From Pohlia nutans (Eukaryota > Streptophyta > Bryopsida > Bryales > Mniaceae): a DNA stretch of 64,000 nucleotides. A program made the translations under genes and the position numbers. This document shows, piece by piece, positions 21,821 through 34,153 of this stretch; position 1 is the stretch's first letter, and each line of letters starts with the position of its first letter. The DNA lies in contig CM040086.1 of the NCBI GenBank assembly GCA_022496805.1, positions 11,534,501-11,598,500 of the forward strand, given 5' to 3'. Under the pieces are notes generated by a model that searched no databases, had not been told where the DNA came from, and saw nothing but the letters and a program-made list of their open reading frames with translations.

Positions 21821-24742
21821 ATGGAATATCATCGACTTAACGTCCAGAGGCTACTGATGAATCCGGTTGCGACGATGCTGGCTATGGCGTTCATGATTCT
21901 TGGCTTCAATATAGGAGCGGAATCCGCTTTCGTTTGTCCTGAAACGGCGATTTTCGTGTTCGGAGACTCGCTTACCGATACAGGGAACATTCAAAACCTC
22001 GCACCGGACTACTTGCATTTTCCCTATGGAGAGTCCTACTACTTCCCTGGATCCATTAATCCGAGCCGCTTCAGCGATGGTCGCCTTGTCATTGACTTCT
22101 TCGGTAAATTTTGCAGCGAGAATGGACTCCTCTTGTTCTCAAAAAAATTCGATTGCCTTACGATTCTGTTTTTGAAAACTCTGTTCTCAACTTGTGCAAA
22201 GATGGAAAAAACGTTCATATTGTTGATGAAGTAGAAACGGGAGTATTCTGTATTAATTTTCCGTTACGGAGTGTGCGACAGGAATAGTCACGGAATCCGG
22301 ATTATGTTATCGGTCTGAAAAAATTGAGGTTGAAAATTATGATTTCAACTCTCTTCTTCGAGCAAGAATCATTGAAAAGGCTATTAATTTGTTTAGTGTT
22401 GCTTGAGAACAAAGTCGCAGGGTTGAAAACGATGATTTCCAGGCGTGAAGACTATTGTTGAATCTGTTTAGTGTTTGATGATGGAAACAGCACAGGCGTT
22501 TGGATTCCCCTTCGTCGAACCAATTACGGCGGCCGGCAAGGGCGCAAGTTACGGATATGGTGCGAATTTTGCGTATGGAGGAGCCACAGCGGCGACGAAC
22601 TTGTTGTATAACCCCTTCAGTCTGTCCTCCGAGGTTCAACAGTTCCTTACCTTCAGATTCACTTCAAGTATTCCATGTAAGTTGATGAATTCCTCGATGC
22701 AAATATGATTTTTATATTCATATGCAATAGAAATTCTTGCCGATTTTCTCACCATTCAGGTCTACTGCAGATGTCGACCCCTCCTACTTTGGAAAGGCGC
22801 TCTATGTGATTTCAGCGATCGGAGGGAACGACTTTTTGGACGCGTACAGCGCAGGTCTTACGCCCTCTCAAGTGATCACTGACACAGTTCCATTGGCAGT
22901 CAATGCAGTCCGAAATGCTTTGGAGGTTAGCTAACACCTTGCCGACCTTTACATGCACCATATCATTGTCAATACCCTACAATAGCTTTTTTATGACATA
23001 ACATGCCTAGTCATTGTGAATGAACAAGGGAACGTGAAACTAGAGCCTTGACATGACATAATATGACCAGTTGTTGTCAATGGAAGACAATAGGTAACGT
23101 GAAAGCTAAGCCTCCGTCGGTATGAGAAATAACATGATGAGCCACGGGAGTAGCATGGTGAAGGATGTTATTTCCATGACGAGGATGTACTTTCATGTTA
23201 TCTTAATGTTGAATCTAGTTCAATCATGCTCAATCAAAGGGCTTAAAAGGGCACTATAATGCTAAACAAAGTAATGATTGTCAGATATTTCCATATTCTT
23301 CATACTTAATGTTTGGTTGTGAGCTTTATAGAAATGGGCTCCACTTAGCTTATGGGAAGATTTTAAGGCTATTTGAAATCTTGTTCATATGCAAAAAAAA
23401 TTCCATAACTTAGGTCTTACTGAATGAGGTGGTATTCATGAATCAAGTTTGCATAACAAAGAAAGCAATTTAGAACAACACTCAAAACAACATTGAATAT
23501 TGTGTCATCGTAACATTTTAACTTATCATTATGTTGTTTTAGCACATTTGAACAACATTGAGATGTTGTTCCAACATGATGTCATGGTTATAAGTACCTA
23601 CTCCCACTTGTGTAATGTCACAAATTTTGAATCGTTAAACTAAATACAAGAGAGATGCACGCAGACCCTTTATGCTCACGGATCGTGGAGCTTCTTCGTT
23701 TTCAATGTACCACCAGAAGGATGCATTCCGTATATTCTCACATTGTATGAAGGTACGGGAGGCCCTGTCGATAATGTAGGGTGCCTGAGCGAATACAACG
23801 AAGTGGTGGAGGTGTACAATGCACAGTTGCATGCGAGTGTGAAGGAGTATCGGTCGCGATGGTCCGATGCAAGCATCTTGTACTTTGACACTTACGAAGC
23901 GAGCAAGCTCATTTACAGCAACCCGGAAGCATATGGTGAGAGTCCAATCAAACAGAGATTTCAAAACCTTTCTCACTTTGAAATTACTCTCTCTGTCCCT
24001 ATTAGATGATAATTGTACCAAATTACTGGATGCAAATCATTTATTCAGTTTGAAGTTGTTGTTTTACAAATTCTAACAAAACAAAATCTCAAGGCAAGTG
24101 CACAGGAAGTGTTTTTTTGTCTATGAAGCTAGTCTTCGCTCATGTGTGGATCACAAACAATATATGAACTAATTGAAATCAATGCTAATATATGTTTGTT
24201 ACATCAAAGAACACATTGCAATGAACATCACCATGCTTCCACATGCCACACATACCACGTGCAATATGATATTGCTTTGACTAACAGTTACTTTGAAATA
24301 GAAACTTATAGTATTTAGAGATTTGATGAAATCATTCTAGTTTGCTTAATTTTTTACTTTTTTTCAAAATCTCATTTATTATGGGACGGAAGGAGTAGTA
24401 GCAAATTTCATATCATGTTGGTTGCCCCGTTTCTCAGGATTTCGAAAAGACAAAGTGCTCGTGGCGTGCTGTGGCTATGGCGGCAAACACAACTACAATC
24501 CTACAGTCAGGTGCAGCACTTCAGGGGAGGTTCAAGACCCTGTTACAAACGTGACTACTGTTGTCAACATCTCAACGGCATGTGAAAGTCCTTCACAGTA
24601 TCTCAGTTGGGATGGTGTGCATCCCACACAAGCACTAAATCGGCAGCTTGCTCTGCTCTTTCTCAAGGGTAGGTTTGTGGAAGGTTTGACAGGGGGATCC
24701 AACCTCAGTACGCTCTGTAATCTCAATTTCACAGGCTTTTGA
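21821..24742 (+). CDS. Secreted GDSL esterase/lipase, 5 exons, 399 aa
   Basis: SGNH-fold hydrolase of the large plant GDSL family; substrate unknown. Exons: 21821-22103, 22491-22676, 22771-22925, 23665-23935, 24438-24742; phases fit, although the exon 2/3 junction was chosen to keep the frame (the nearer CAG acceptor at 22759 would shift it). A hydrophobic signal peptide covers about residues 11-36. Block I is FGDSLTDTGN with nucleophile S50, block III is GGNDF with N176, and block V is DGVHPT with D357 and H360; all catalytic residues are present. Length is normal for the family. MITEs of one family lie on both sides (20777-21184 and 24763-24891). The CPETAIFVFGDS start resembles the ENOD8/fucosidase-like subgroup. 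Confidence 0.9.
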
Positions 24743-24762
24743 GAATCGCGAATGTTGATACT

Positions 24763-24891
24763 CATAACATTCAGTAGCCTTCATGCACTCTGCTCATCGC
24801 CTTGAGACTCCACCTGTCCAATTAGCTACTGGAGTGGAATATGCTGCACCACCAATTACTGTGGGGCCACTGCATGCTACTGAATGTTATG
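24763..24891. mobile_element. MITE family D copy 2, 129 bp, between convergent genes
   Basis: The ends are CATAACATTCAGTAGC and GCTACTGAATGTTATG, a perfect 16-bp inverted repeat. It begins 21 bp after the esterase stop codon and ends 60 bp before the stop codon of the convergent gene, so it probably lies in both 3' untranslated regions. Confidence 0.65.
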
Positions 24892-24951
24892 AGGTTCATG
24901 AAATTATTCAACGTTGTATATAGCTAGAATTATTGTGGCCGAACAAGTTAA

Positions 24952-26361
24952 TCACTTGTCTTTGGACTCACGACTATTTGAGCTCTCACTTGGACTCTTG
25001 GTTTCTTCGCTGTTCACCGTCACTTCCTCTTTCTTTTTGTCCACAGGCCTTTGTGGATACCGATCAATAATATGCTCTGCAAGAAGCGCCACGAACTGAT
25101 CCGGAAGATCATTCTTCCGACAAACCTTCTTTGCCACTTCTTCTGCAGATTCGTTGTCGCTCATTTTAACCCGCTCCACACATCCATCTTCCAGCTCCAC
25201 AACAATGTTGGCCAGCTGAACGGTCGGGTCATTGATATCAATACCTGTTCTCACCACCAAGGCATATTACAAATGCAAGAAGAACCATAAAGCTCAACAA
25301 TAGCGGTACGTGGAGTGTAATTGGTTAATGAATTCAGTACCAGCTGCAGCAATACTCTTGCCAGCGTTTGGAGATAAAGAAAATCCAACTGCTTGCTCTC
25401 CCTGCAATCCCACATATATCCCCTTGATCATCGCTATAACCCTAATTAACATGAACTTGAAACCATTATTAGGAACTGGCTGAAAATTTTAACCCCTAAG
25501 CGTCTAAAACGCCCCAATATGGCCATATGCATCAGGGTCCATTCTCCGAAATACGTACCGCCTAAGTTGTTAGCAGTGCTTTTTCAGTGCTTTTTTCAAG
25601 GCATTTTCAATGTGATGTTTGATTTAAATTGTAGTTAGAGAGGAAAGTGATATGTCAATGTTTCCAACATGTATATAAAACACATAGTACAAGATGAAAG
25701 CAATATTGTAAACAATTAGCTATCAAAAGCACTAGAATAGCTCTGTCAGCAGTGATTTTAATGACTCACCAAGGACTTTTCTAAATGATAAATAACACCT
25801 TTTTGGTATAAATTTTGGGATGATTGAATGAGAATGAAGTTCATGTGAATGAAAATTGAAAAAAATACACTTAAATGAAATTCATGACTTTCCTGTCTCT
25901 GGTACTCTCCAAAGGACTCTCAAAAGCAACCAAAAGGAGGCGGGTTTGGTACATATTTCGGAGTATGGACCCATCACTGAACTTTGCAACGGTGGCATTT
26001 TCTCATTTTACCTCGGTTTTCTGATTGCAATGCATCATTTTCAAGCTCTTGTTGCATGCTACAAGATCAACAGTGTCAGTCGTGTCAAACTTAAATCATT
26101 TTCACACAAACGGATGATTTACAGCAGGGGGTCCAATTTTCCTACACTACAGAAAATGCACAGTAGACACACCTGCTTCTCAGAAGTGTCGGAGGCGGCT
26201 TTCAGCGCATCCTCACACTCGTGACAAAGCGGCGGTCGACACCCGAACGGTCTCGGGGACCTCCTTGCATTTCTCATGGTATTAATTAATTCCTGCTCAA
26301 TCAAAGATTAGGTCGATCACTTCCTGGTACATTTTCTGATCAAACTCGTCTCCGTAATCCT
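24952..26361 (-). pseudogene. Unrecognised gene, at least 4 coding segments, with an apparent frameshift
   Basis: I do not recognise this family. Three segments join in frame: 26173-26290, 25341-25401 and 24952-25244, ending at a TGA at 24952-24954. The last exon has an acidic, possibly beta-grasp-like part (VVELEDG, KMSDNESAEEVAKKV, DLPDQFVALLAEHI) and a charged serine/glutamate-rich tail. Upstream, 26291-26361 reads as coding (DYGDEFDQKMYQEVIDLI) but in a frame that hits a TGA at the junction with EQELINTMRNARRS; one or seven extra bases would explain this. Either the copy is broken, the sequence has an error, or an exon is misjudged. A TATATATA motif at about 26478-26487 could be its promoter. 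A TTAA element fills most of the intron between 26173 and 25401. Confidence 0.5.
25499..26172. mobile_element. TTAA element family G, long form, one end lost at a splice site
   Basis: The intact end reads TTAACCCCTAAGCGTC, the complement of the right end of the element at 4906-5147. The other end matches that copy through CACTACAGAAAATGCACAGT but stops short of the TTAA, right where an exon of the minus-strand gene begins. An inner inverted repeat (about 25540-25565 against 25939-25970) is also present. The first bases of the host intron are therefore element sequence. Confidence 0.6.
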
Positions 26362-26871
26362 GCACGCAGATCAAGCAATTGGAAAGTTAGGTTAAGGCAA
26401 GGTGGTGGTACATCTCACTCCCGATCTCTCTCGTCAACGTGCATCTATGGATTCCTGTGTATCCTCTACAGGCGTGCATAACTATATATAAATATCGTAG
26501 GACCGAAACATGTTAAGTTGATTCATGACCAAGCCGAACGAAGCGAAATGTGAAGACCCTAATTAGAGTGTGAACGACAGCCTTGCACCGTTGCATGCTT
26601 CTTGAAGTTATCAGAGAATGTGGTTTACTATTGCTCGGCGAGCTTGCAGTGTCCGGATCGTCATGCTAAGCAAAATCTTTGCAGAGAATTCGTTGCTCGT
26701 GCGTGAAGGGGAAACCTAAATGGTGAATCAACGTTGCAGAGAGTGAGCTTGTTTGGGACGAGATTCGAAGAGTGAGTGTAGCAAACAGGACTCCGTTGAA
26801 GGAGGTGCTATCGGTGTTGACGAAATACACCCTGACCTCTTTAATAGCACCTTCTCTAAGGTTGAGGTACC

Positions 26872-27240
26872 TTAGGGCCGCTTCACACTATGGCCGTCCA
26901 AGTCGAGAGGCCGTGGGATTGAGAGCCCAAACTTTGTTGAGAGTCCAAAGAAATCTACTGAAAATAGGCATAAAATATAGTTTTCATTTTTTATGAAAAA
27001 AAATCGACGGCCTCTCGACCATGGTGACGGGTCTTGCAAAATGTAGGACCCAAACGAGAGGTCGAGAGGCCGTCACCTTGGTCAAAAAGTGTTGCCATGT
27101 AAGCATTTTGAAGGTCCACGGCCATTGGACTTTGGCCTCTAGTGTGAAGGGTCGAGAGGCCGAAACCATGGTTTCTTGCAATTTGATTGGTGGAAACCGA
27201 CGGCCTCTCGACCTTTGGCCATAGTGTGAAGCGGCCCTTA
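26872..27240. mobile_element. PIF/Harbinger-like MITE, family H copy 2
   Basis: It has TTA on both sides, left end GGGCCGCTTCACACTATGGC and right end GGCCATAGTGTGAAGCGGCC, a nearly perfect inverted repeat of about 21 bp. The interior has multiple CGGCCTCTCGACC copies in both orientations. It is about 70% alike to 13558-13923 by eye, and a decayed relative is at 57715-57905. Confidence 0.75.
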
Positions 27241-27380
27241 TTCCGATAACTTAAGCTACCTACACTATTTCTGGACCAGTAATTAGTAGGGTGATTTTTT
27301 CCTGGGTTGGAAGTTAGTTTTCGCGGAGGATGCAAATTTTTCCATGAATTATTTCCCAATATTGAAATTTGTACAATTTT

Positions 27381-27566
27381 TCAAAGTGAAAAGTACTTCA
27401 GAACCCAAAACCGATCATATGCTCTAATGTACAAATGAGGTACATCTGTTCTTTCACAATCTAGAAATGAGGCCTGATCGGTTTTATGTCTCTGGTCGGA
27501 AATGGGTGTCTCAACCTTAATGTCATATCCTTGTTCTCTCAGGAAATGGACGTACTGATGGCCCAT
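27381..27566 (-). CDS. Short hypothetical open frame, 61 codons
   Basis: An ATG-to-stop frame with balanced amino-acid content (GHQYVHFLREQGYDIKVE at the start, WVLKYF near the end) that looks more protein-like than most chance frames here. I recognise no family. It may be a lost exon of the unrecognised gene to its left, from which a MITE at 26872-27240 now separates it, or a fragment of some other gene. Confidence 0.25.
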   Translation of the reverse strand: MGHQYVHFLREQGYDIKVETPISDQRHKTDQASFLDCERTDVPHLYIRAYDRFWVLKYFSL

Positions 27567-27870
27567 TCACGTACACCAACGCTGCCGCATGCATGCTTCA
27601 TGTCAACCAAGAAATATAAAATACGCAATTAGAAATTAATTTAACGTACGACAAAAAGGAACACAACACAAAAAAGGAGCACAATTCTACTTGCAATATT
27701 GTAATGCAATTGCATAGTGCTTGAATAGTAATTGCAGCAAGAAAAGACAAGGCTTTGAATATTATTATTTTTCTCGGTTTTACCTTCCTCCATTTCGGGA
27801 ACGAAGATGTAAGTGTGGAAGGGGCTTAGTCTGAATCGGCCATGAGTTCAAATTCATTCCGTACTCTCAC

Positions 27871-28045
27871 TATATCTCACTCTCCGTGGGAAAACTATTT
27901 TAAAGGGTTAAAAATAGAATTTTGGGGTGGCTAAAAATAAATGTCACCAGAGTATAGATCTCATCACACCCGTCAAAAAAGTATATAGAGTCCAAAATGA
28001 CTATTTTTAACCCTTTTAGTTTTTCCATGGAAGGTGAGATATATA
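27871..28045. repeat. Fold-back element with about 58-bp inverted arms
   Basis: The arms run from TATATCTCACTCTCC at the left to GGTGAGATATATA at the right and include GGGTTAAAAATAG against CTATTTTTAACCC. It directly abuts family D copy 3. No coding sequence. Confidence 0.55.
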
Positions 28046-28376
28046 ACATTCAGTAGCATGTGTTGGGTATGCCTTTTAGCTTCATTCAACAAAAAAAATG
28101 GATGAACAGAAGATTGAGAAGGAATGAGAAGTTGGACACATAGTAAACAGATAATACCTGAGCGTTTTTCAAGATAAGGATCTAAATTCATTAATCTTGT
28201 GCATGTGAATGAGAGTGTAAACAAATGTGCTACTCACTTATGACTATAAGTTCCTAGTACTTGCAACTCCATGTAATATTGGGTAATTATTGATTTATTT
28301 TGTCCAATAATGTAGAATATTTTTGAAATTTTCTAGGAGCCCAATGCAAAGGCAAGCTCTACTACTAAATGTTATG
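28043..28376. mobile_element. MITE family D copy 3
   Basis: The left end is ATAACATTCAGTAGCATG and the right end CTACTACTAAATGTTATG. The right end is more diverged than in copies 1 and 2. Confidence 0.45.
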
Positions 28377-28425
28377 TACGGGATACAATATGGGAATCAC
28401 CGACCACTTGAGCAAGTTTTGTATA

Positions 28426-28537
28426 GTAAGAAGCCCTTACATAAAGGAATATCGTGTAGGAAAACCCTGAGAGCGAGGACTTGTACGAGGTCAAGGGTTT
28501 TTCCTATACCATATTTCCTCGGGTGAGGGCTTCCTAC
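28426..28537. repeat. Inverted repeat with about 44-bp arms
   Basis: The left arm starts GTAAGAAGCCCTTAC and closes with GGAAAACCCT; the right arm starts AGGGTTTTTCC and closes with GGGCTTCCTAC. Mismatches are scattered and the loop is about 24 bases. It could be a fold-back transposon end or a small-RNA hairpin. Confidence 0.5.
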
Positions 28538-30558
28538 TTCATAAAGCAACCAGGGAATTTATTCCACCATTTTCCCTAAGGGGATTCCACTTTGCGAGCT
28601 TGCTCATTTTGTATGAAGGCAAACCTTCTAAATGCTTTGCACTAAAGTTGTATCAATTGTTTCTAGGTGGTATTAATCATTTTTAAGAAATTCCAAAAAT
28701 AATGAATATCATTTTAGCGTGTGAAAAAGTCTACTTTGACTCCCTATTATGTCACAATAATTTGTGTACAATGTGATAGTAAGGAGTGTGACAAGTGTAA
28801 ACAAGGTTGTAGTTATCTTATTGTGACATCAAGTACTTTTAAAATGGTATTCTTTCATAAAATAATATGTTTCTCACAAAGATTACAAAAGATCACATAT
28901 TCATGTACATTTTAGTCACTTAAACTATTATACTAAAAAAATCCGTGTATTTGTTTTCTAAACTAGAATTTATCAATTACTCAGAATTGTATTATATTTT
29001 ATAACCTATTCTTGAGTGGTCTCATATAATATGCATATAATATGCAAGGGTTTTTACCGTTATAACGCACTTAAAAAACACTTTTTACATTTCAAAAATG
29101 GTAATATAAAGTTTCAAAAAGAAAAAAAAATTGTTTATTTTTCTAATTAAAAATTAAAAAGGAACATTTTCAAGGAAAATAAAATGAAATGAACATATTT
29201 TAAAAAAGAACTAGTTTTATTTTTATTATATTATATTATATTATTTTAATTAAAATTACATTTTTTAGGCACTCCAAGAAATAAAGTGGGGATCCCAAGA
29301 AATGTCTTGTTTGTTTGAGACATTTTTGATATTTCTACTTTGAGATGCTACAAACTATGTGTTGTTTATTTGGAACACCTCTTAGTATTTCCACCTTGTG
29401 TCTTATAGTACCTGGGATGTCATTCTTAGAATCCTCCTCACCAAGATGTGTGAGCATCCTTTTGAATAAAATGTCACATTGTTTTTCTTTTTTTAACTTT
29501 GGATGCCATGGTCTTTTTGAAAATGGTAGCTAATTAAAGCCCTAAAGGATCAAAGATCCATCAAACCTTTGTGTAAAGCATTATGAGGCATTGTTGACGG
29601 TTTAGACTTAGAGTGAAGACCAATTCCAATTTGATGTATTTTCTTGAATTTGTAACCAAAACATCTTCATTCATTCAATCGCTATTAACAGTGTGAACTT
29701 AGCTCTTAGAGAATGAAAATGGTACTCCATTTGCGACTCCATTGTGGGACATCATTTTGGTTGTTTGGGAACTGATCAACTTACTCACCAAAAAAATTAA
29801 ACCAATGTATTTAAATTTGGTGAATGAGAAAAGTTGATCATGACAAAACCTTGAATCCTAATCTAAACTCGTTAAGATCATGTCCACCAATGAAGCTCGT
29901 ATCCTATTTCTAAAAATTCCAAACCTAAATTTTCCCGAACAGCAGGAGTATGGCTCCAATAAACTGCCAACTTTGAACATTTTGGGTTTCAAAAATTTCC
30001 CCCAATGAATCAAATTATGACTTCAATTTTTAATAGGACATTTGAGGATGCCAATCACTAGTGCACTAGTAGAATTTTGGTTCTTTACAACTAGTTCATT
30101 GTTACTCAAACACTCCTTTGCAACTCAATTCTTAGAAAATCAAGTTGTTTTGCACACTTTTAGTCACATTGGACTAATCTTAAAGGACCCAAATGCTTTT
30201 AGTGGTGGGAATGCTCTAAGGTCAACCTCAACTCCACTACAAATGAGAGAACAAGATTTCATAACCAACCTTTTTTAAGTTAGCAAGATATAGCCAAAAA
30301 GCAAAATTGTTTTTAGAAAGTGGAAAAATCAAACAAGGAATTTATTCATTTATTGCCAAAATATTCCTCCATGTTGAGGTTGACATATTTCATCCATTTG
30401 AACAAACTCTCATTTGATTACAATGACTTCATCTGAAAGTCCTACATTGTTTGCTTGGCTAGTGCCACCTATTCAAAAAATAGAAATTTGCAAAAGAATC
30501 TTGGTTCATAAATCCAAAACCAAAAAAAAAAAATTGACCTTAACTCTAAGTTTAATCC
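28538..30558. other. AT-rich intergenic DNA
   Basis: No gene or RNA is recognisable. A (TTATA)n-like stretch lies at about 29218-29245. The open frames in this part (for example 30042-30278) show no similarity that I can name. Confidence 0.35.
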
Positions 30559-31462
30559 TTAACCCCTAAAGGACCAGGTGGACACATTGTGCCCATGAAT
30601 AATTTCATTACTTTAATAACTTGTTTGGATTTCATAATTTTGACTCAATGTTAACTAGAGAATTGAAAATGTCCGTTACAAGAACACAAAAATCTTTCAA
30701 GATTTGCAATTACGTTTGTTGTTTCATCGGGAAAAAACTAAAACGTCAACGTAGGTGAACTTGGGACATAGTAGTTAGGGTGGTTGATGACTTGGAAGGC
30801 GTTTTCACACTTGGACGTCACATTCGTTAAAAAAAAGAGTATACAATATGTAAAACATTTGCCATTATTGCATCATTAACACTATATAATAATTACGGAA
30901 AACGTTTAAATATATTTAAAATGGAATCTTTTCAAAATAGTTGGAATCTTTTCTACATATTTTATATTATTTTGGAATATTTTGGAATATTCCAAATATA
31001 TATTTGAATTCTTTAAAACGTTTTATGCAATGTAAAAATCAACAATGATCACAAACACCGGCTCAACGAGTCACCAACAAGTCACTTCACCCAAACATAA
31101 ATCTTTGAGAATCAATCATTGTTGTTGTATTTAGTTTTAGAACACCATTTTTTGTGAGCACTTAGAAAAAGTACATCTTTGTATGCTCCTAAAATTTCAA
31201 ACGCTAATCATGGTTCTTAATTTTATGAAAAAGTTTGCAATGAATGACCTGTTGGTTTTGTTCAAAAATTTCAAAAATCAACTTATGATCAAACCTTATA
31301 ATCATGTAATATATGCGGTAGATTGTTCTGAAAATTGACATACAGTCTCATGACTAAGTCCTCTTTGAGCTTCAACGGTGAAGTTTTCTACAACTGCCTT
31401 TTTGAAAGCATTATGAAAAAGTGATAAAATTTTAAGAATGAGCATGGTCCTTTAGGAGTTAA
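30559..31462. mobile_element. TTAA element family B copy 1, 904 bp
   Basis: The left end is TTAACCCCTAAAGGACC and the right end GGTCCTTTAGGAGTTAA. The interior is AT-rich without a transposase. It is about 95% alike to 32213-33127, so this family was active fairly recently. Its right TTAA is shared with the next element. Confidence 0.8.
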
Positions 31463-32008
31463 CCCCTAAACGACGGAGGGGGTAAGGGCAAAACATAAAT
31501 GTGTTATAAAAAAATACTTCTTCAACTTTGATGAAGTTTAGTCCAAAAGAGAAAATGAGGAGCTTGATGTTTAGTAATTATCCATACAATCAAATTTCAA
31601 AAAATAGCTTTTTATTTTCTTATAATGAATTTAGAAGCATTTAACTTCATATATTTATTAAAATTACAAATTTTATTTTTAGAATTTGAATTTGTTTATG
31701 ATTCGTTAAAACTAGACATTCTATTCTAAAATTAAAAATTAAAAAAATTTTAATGGAGAAAACATCATTACTTTCCCCAAATAGTAAGTTTTCTAACACT
31801 AGACAAATGTAGAAGTGTTTGTCTTTGAAAATTTCTCCCAGGTGGAGTTTAACTCGGATTGACATGATTCAAATTGGGTTGGAAAGTGGACTTGATTCCC
31901 TATTTGAAAATATTTTTTATTTTCTATAAACATGTTTTATCTATTTTGGGCAGCCCGTAAAAAAAGAGCAGAGACCATAAAATGGTTGATCCATCACTTA
32001 GGGGTTAA
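31459..32008. mobile_element. TTAA-type element family C, 550 bp
   Basis: The left end is TTAACCCCTAAACGACGG and the right end CACTTAGGGGTTAA. Only the outer bases of the ends match each other. It shares a TTAA with the preceding element. Confidence 0.5.
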
Positions 32009-32212
32009 ACATCATTTCCTGATTGAGTCTTTTTTAAATTTCAACCTCAAAATATAATAATAATCTACATTCTAAAAGTGCAAGTACACAATATTCTTGT
32101 CATGGATGATACCTAAAAAAAATTCTTAAAAACATTTCTTGATTTCTAAGCATTTTATGGCTAAAGTAGTTTGAAAACTTAAATAACCAATTTCAAGGGA
32201 CTAAGTTGATGA

Positions 32213-33127
32213 TTAACCCCTAAAGGACCAGGTGGACACATTGTGCCCATGAATAATTTCATTACTTTAATAACTTGTTTGGATTTCATAATTTTGACTC
32301 AATGTTAACTAGAGAATTGAAAATGTTTGTTACAAGAACACAAAAATCCTTTAAGATTTGCAATTACGTTGATTGATTCATTGGGAAAAAACTAAAATGT
32401 CAACGTAGGTAAACTTGGGACATAGTAGTTAGGGCGGTTGATGACTTGGAGGGCGTTTTCACACTTGGATGTCACATTCGTGAAAAAAAAAAGTGTACAA
32501 TATGTAAAATATTTTACATTATTGCATCATTAACACTATATAATAATTACGGAAAACGTTTAAATATATTTAAAATGGAATCTTTTCAAAATAGTTGGAA
32601 TCTTTTCTACATATTTTATATTATTTTGGAATATTCCAAATATATATTTGAATTCTCTAAAACATTTTTGCAATGTAAAAGTTAATAACAATCACAAACA
32701 TCGGCTCAACGAGTCACCAACAAGTCACTTCATTCAAACATAAATCTTTGAGAATCAATCATTATTGTTGTATTTAGTTTTAGAACACCATTTTTTGTGA
32801 GCACCTAGATATAGTACATCTTTGTGTGCTCCTAAACTTTCAAACACTAATCATGGTTTTTAAATTTATGAGAAAGCTTGCAATGAATGACCTGTTGGTT
32901 TTGTTCAAATTTTTTAGAAAACAACTTATGATCTAACCTTATAATCATGTAATGTATACGGTAGATTTTTCTAAAAATTGATGTACAATCTCATGACCAA
33001 GTCCTCTTTAAGTTTCAACCGTGAAGTTCTCTACATGAATACCAATCAAGAGATACAATTTCCTTTTTGAAAACATTACAAGAAAGTGATAAAATTTTAG
33101 GAATGAGCATGGTTCTTTAGGGGTTAA
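32213..33127. mobile_element. TTAA element family B copy 2, 915 bp
   Basis: Same ends and orientation as copy 1 (TTAACCCCTAAAGGACC to TTTAGGGGTTAA). It differs by scattered substitutions, loss of one unit of a repeated TTTTGGAATA near 32620, and a small insertion near 33040. Confidence 0.8.
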
Positions 33128-33596
33128 CCCTTAAATGTTAGCGACAACCCTTCAGGCTAGTTTTCAAACCACTTTGACCATGAATTGCTAGTGATGAAGA
33201 AATATTTTTATTTATTTCTTTATTCAATCATTTGTGATAAAAATAGTATGTACCTATTTTTTTAGAATGTAAATTATTAATCAGGAGTGACAGTTTTTTA
33301 AACAACGATGACGGTTGGCATTAGGGCGCACAAAACATCATCTCCCTGCTAAAATCCGCAATAGCTTGTCCTAAGAATATCCCATTGCCGTCGGAGTGGC
33401 TATTTACTGTATGACTATTGAGGCAACGATGATCCCATGACTAGTTTGTGATATTTAGTGCAATATGCTACGACTATGCAGTAGGTCAACTACTTTTGCT
33501 ACTCAAGTATGTAGAAGTAGAAAAGAAAAAATTATTCATACAAAATACATTCAGAGAGTTTTTATTAGTTGCCAAGTACTAATGAAGCCTTAACCC
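33128..33596. other. Spacer between TTAA elements
   Basis: It starts with TTAACCCTTAAATG, which looks like a left terminus of the same element type sharing its TTAA with family B copy 2, but no right terminus was found. No gene. Confidence 0.3.
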
Positions 33597-34153
33597 TTAA
33601 CCGCCCAACCATGCATATCTTGCATGATGTACGGATTTGAAGTCCGTTTTCTCATCCATCATGCACTTTTTGCGGTGTGGATTTTTTATTGAAACTTTTA
33701 TGGGAAGTTAGCTTCGTGCATGTGTGATCCGATTAGAAAGGAGACGATTTGTGATATTTTTATGCCTCGTTTCACATTGTAATGTTCCACCCAAAATTTC
33801 AAAGATTTTAGTCCAAAAGTGCTCTTGAAAAAATCAAGTCCTAAAATTAAGCAACCAAAATATCTCCTAAAATCACTACACTTAGATTATTACATTTCAA
33901 CCCATCACAACAAGATTGTCAATATCTTATTCATAATCATATTACAAAAGAGTGTTAAATTTTAAGTTTGAAATTTAATACACAAATATTAGTGATAGCA
34001 ATCACAAATCTAACCCCATGGATAGAATCTAAAATGTACAATGTACAACTTTATTTCATTCATCAACTTGAAAATATTCCTTTTGGTTGCATTTTATAAT
34101 GCATCTTTGAAAAACTGCTAAATCTGAAAAGGGTGAGAACGTTTGGGGGTTAA
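33597..34153. mobile_element. Possible TTAA-flanked element, 557 bp
   Basis: The left end TTAACCGCCCAACC and right end GTTTGGGGGTTAA give a weak inverted repeat. Interior without coding sequence. The call rests on the TTAA flanks and general resemblance. Confidence 0.35.

Noticed and set aside
22759..22770. Nearer CAG acceptor for GDSL exon 3
   Set aside because: It would shift the frame and lose the conserved DPSYFGKALYVISAIGGNDF region; the acceptor 11 bp downstream keeps it.
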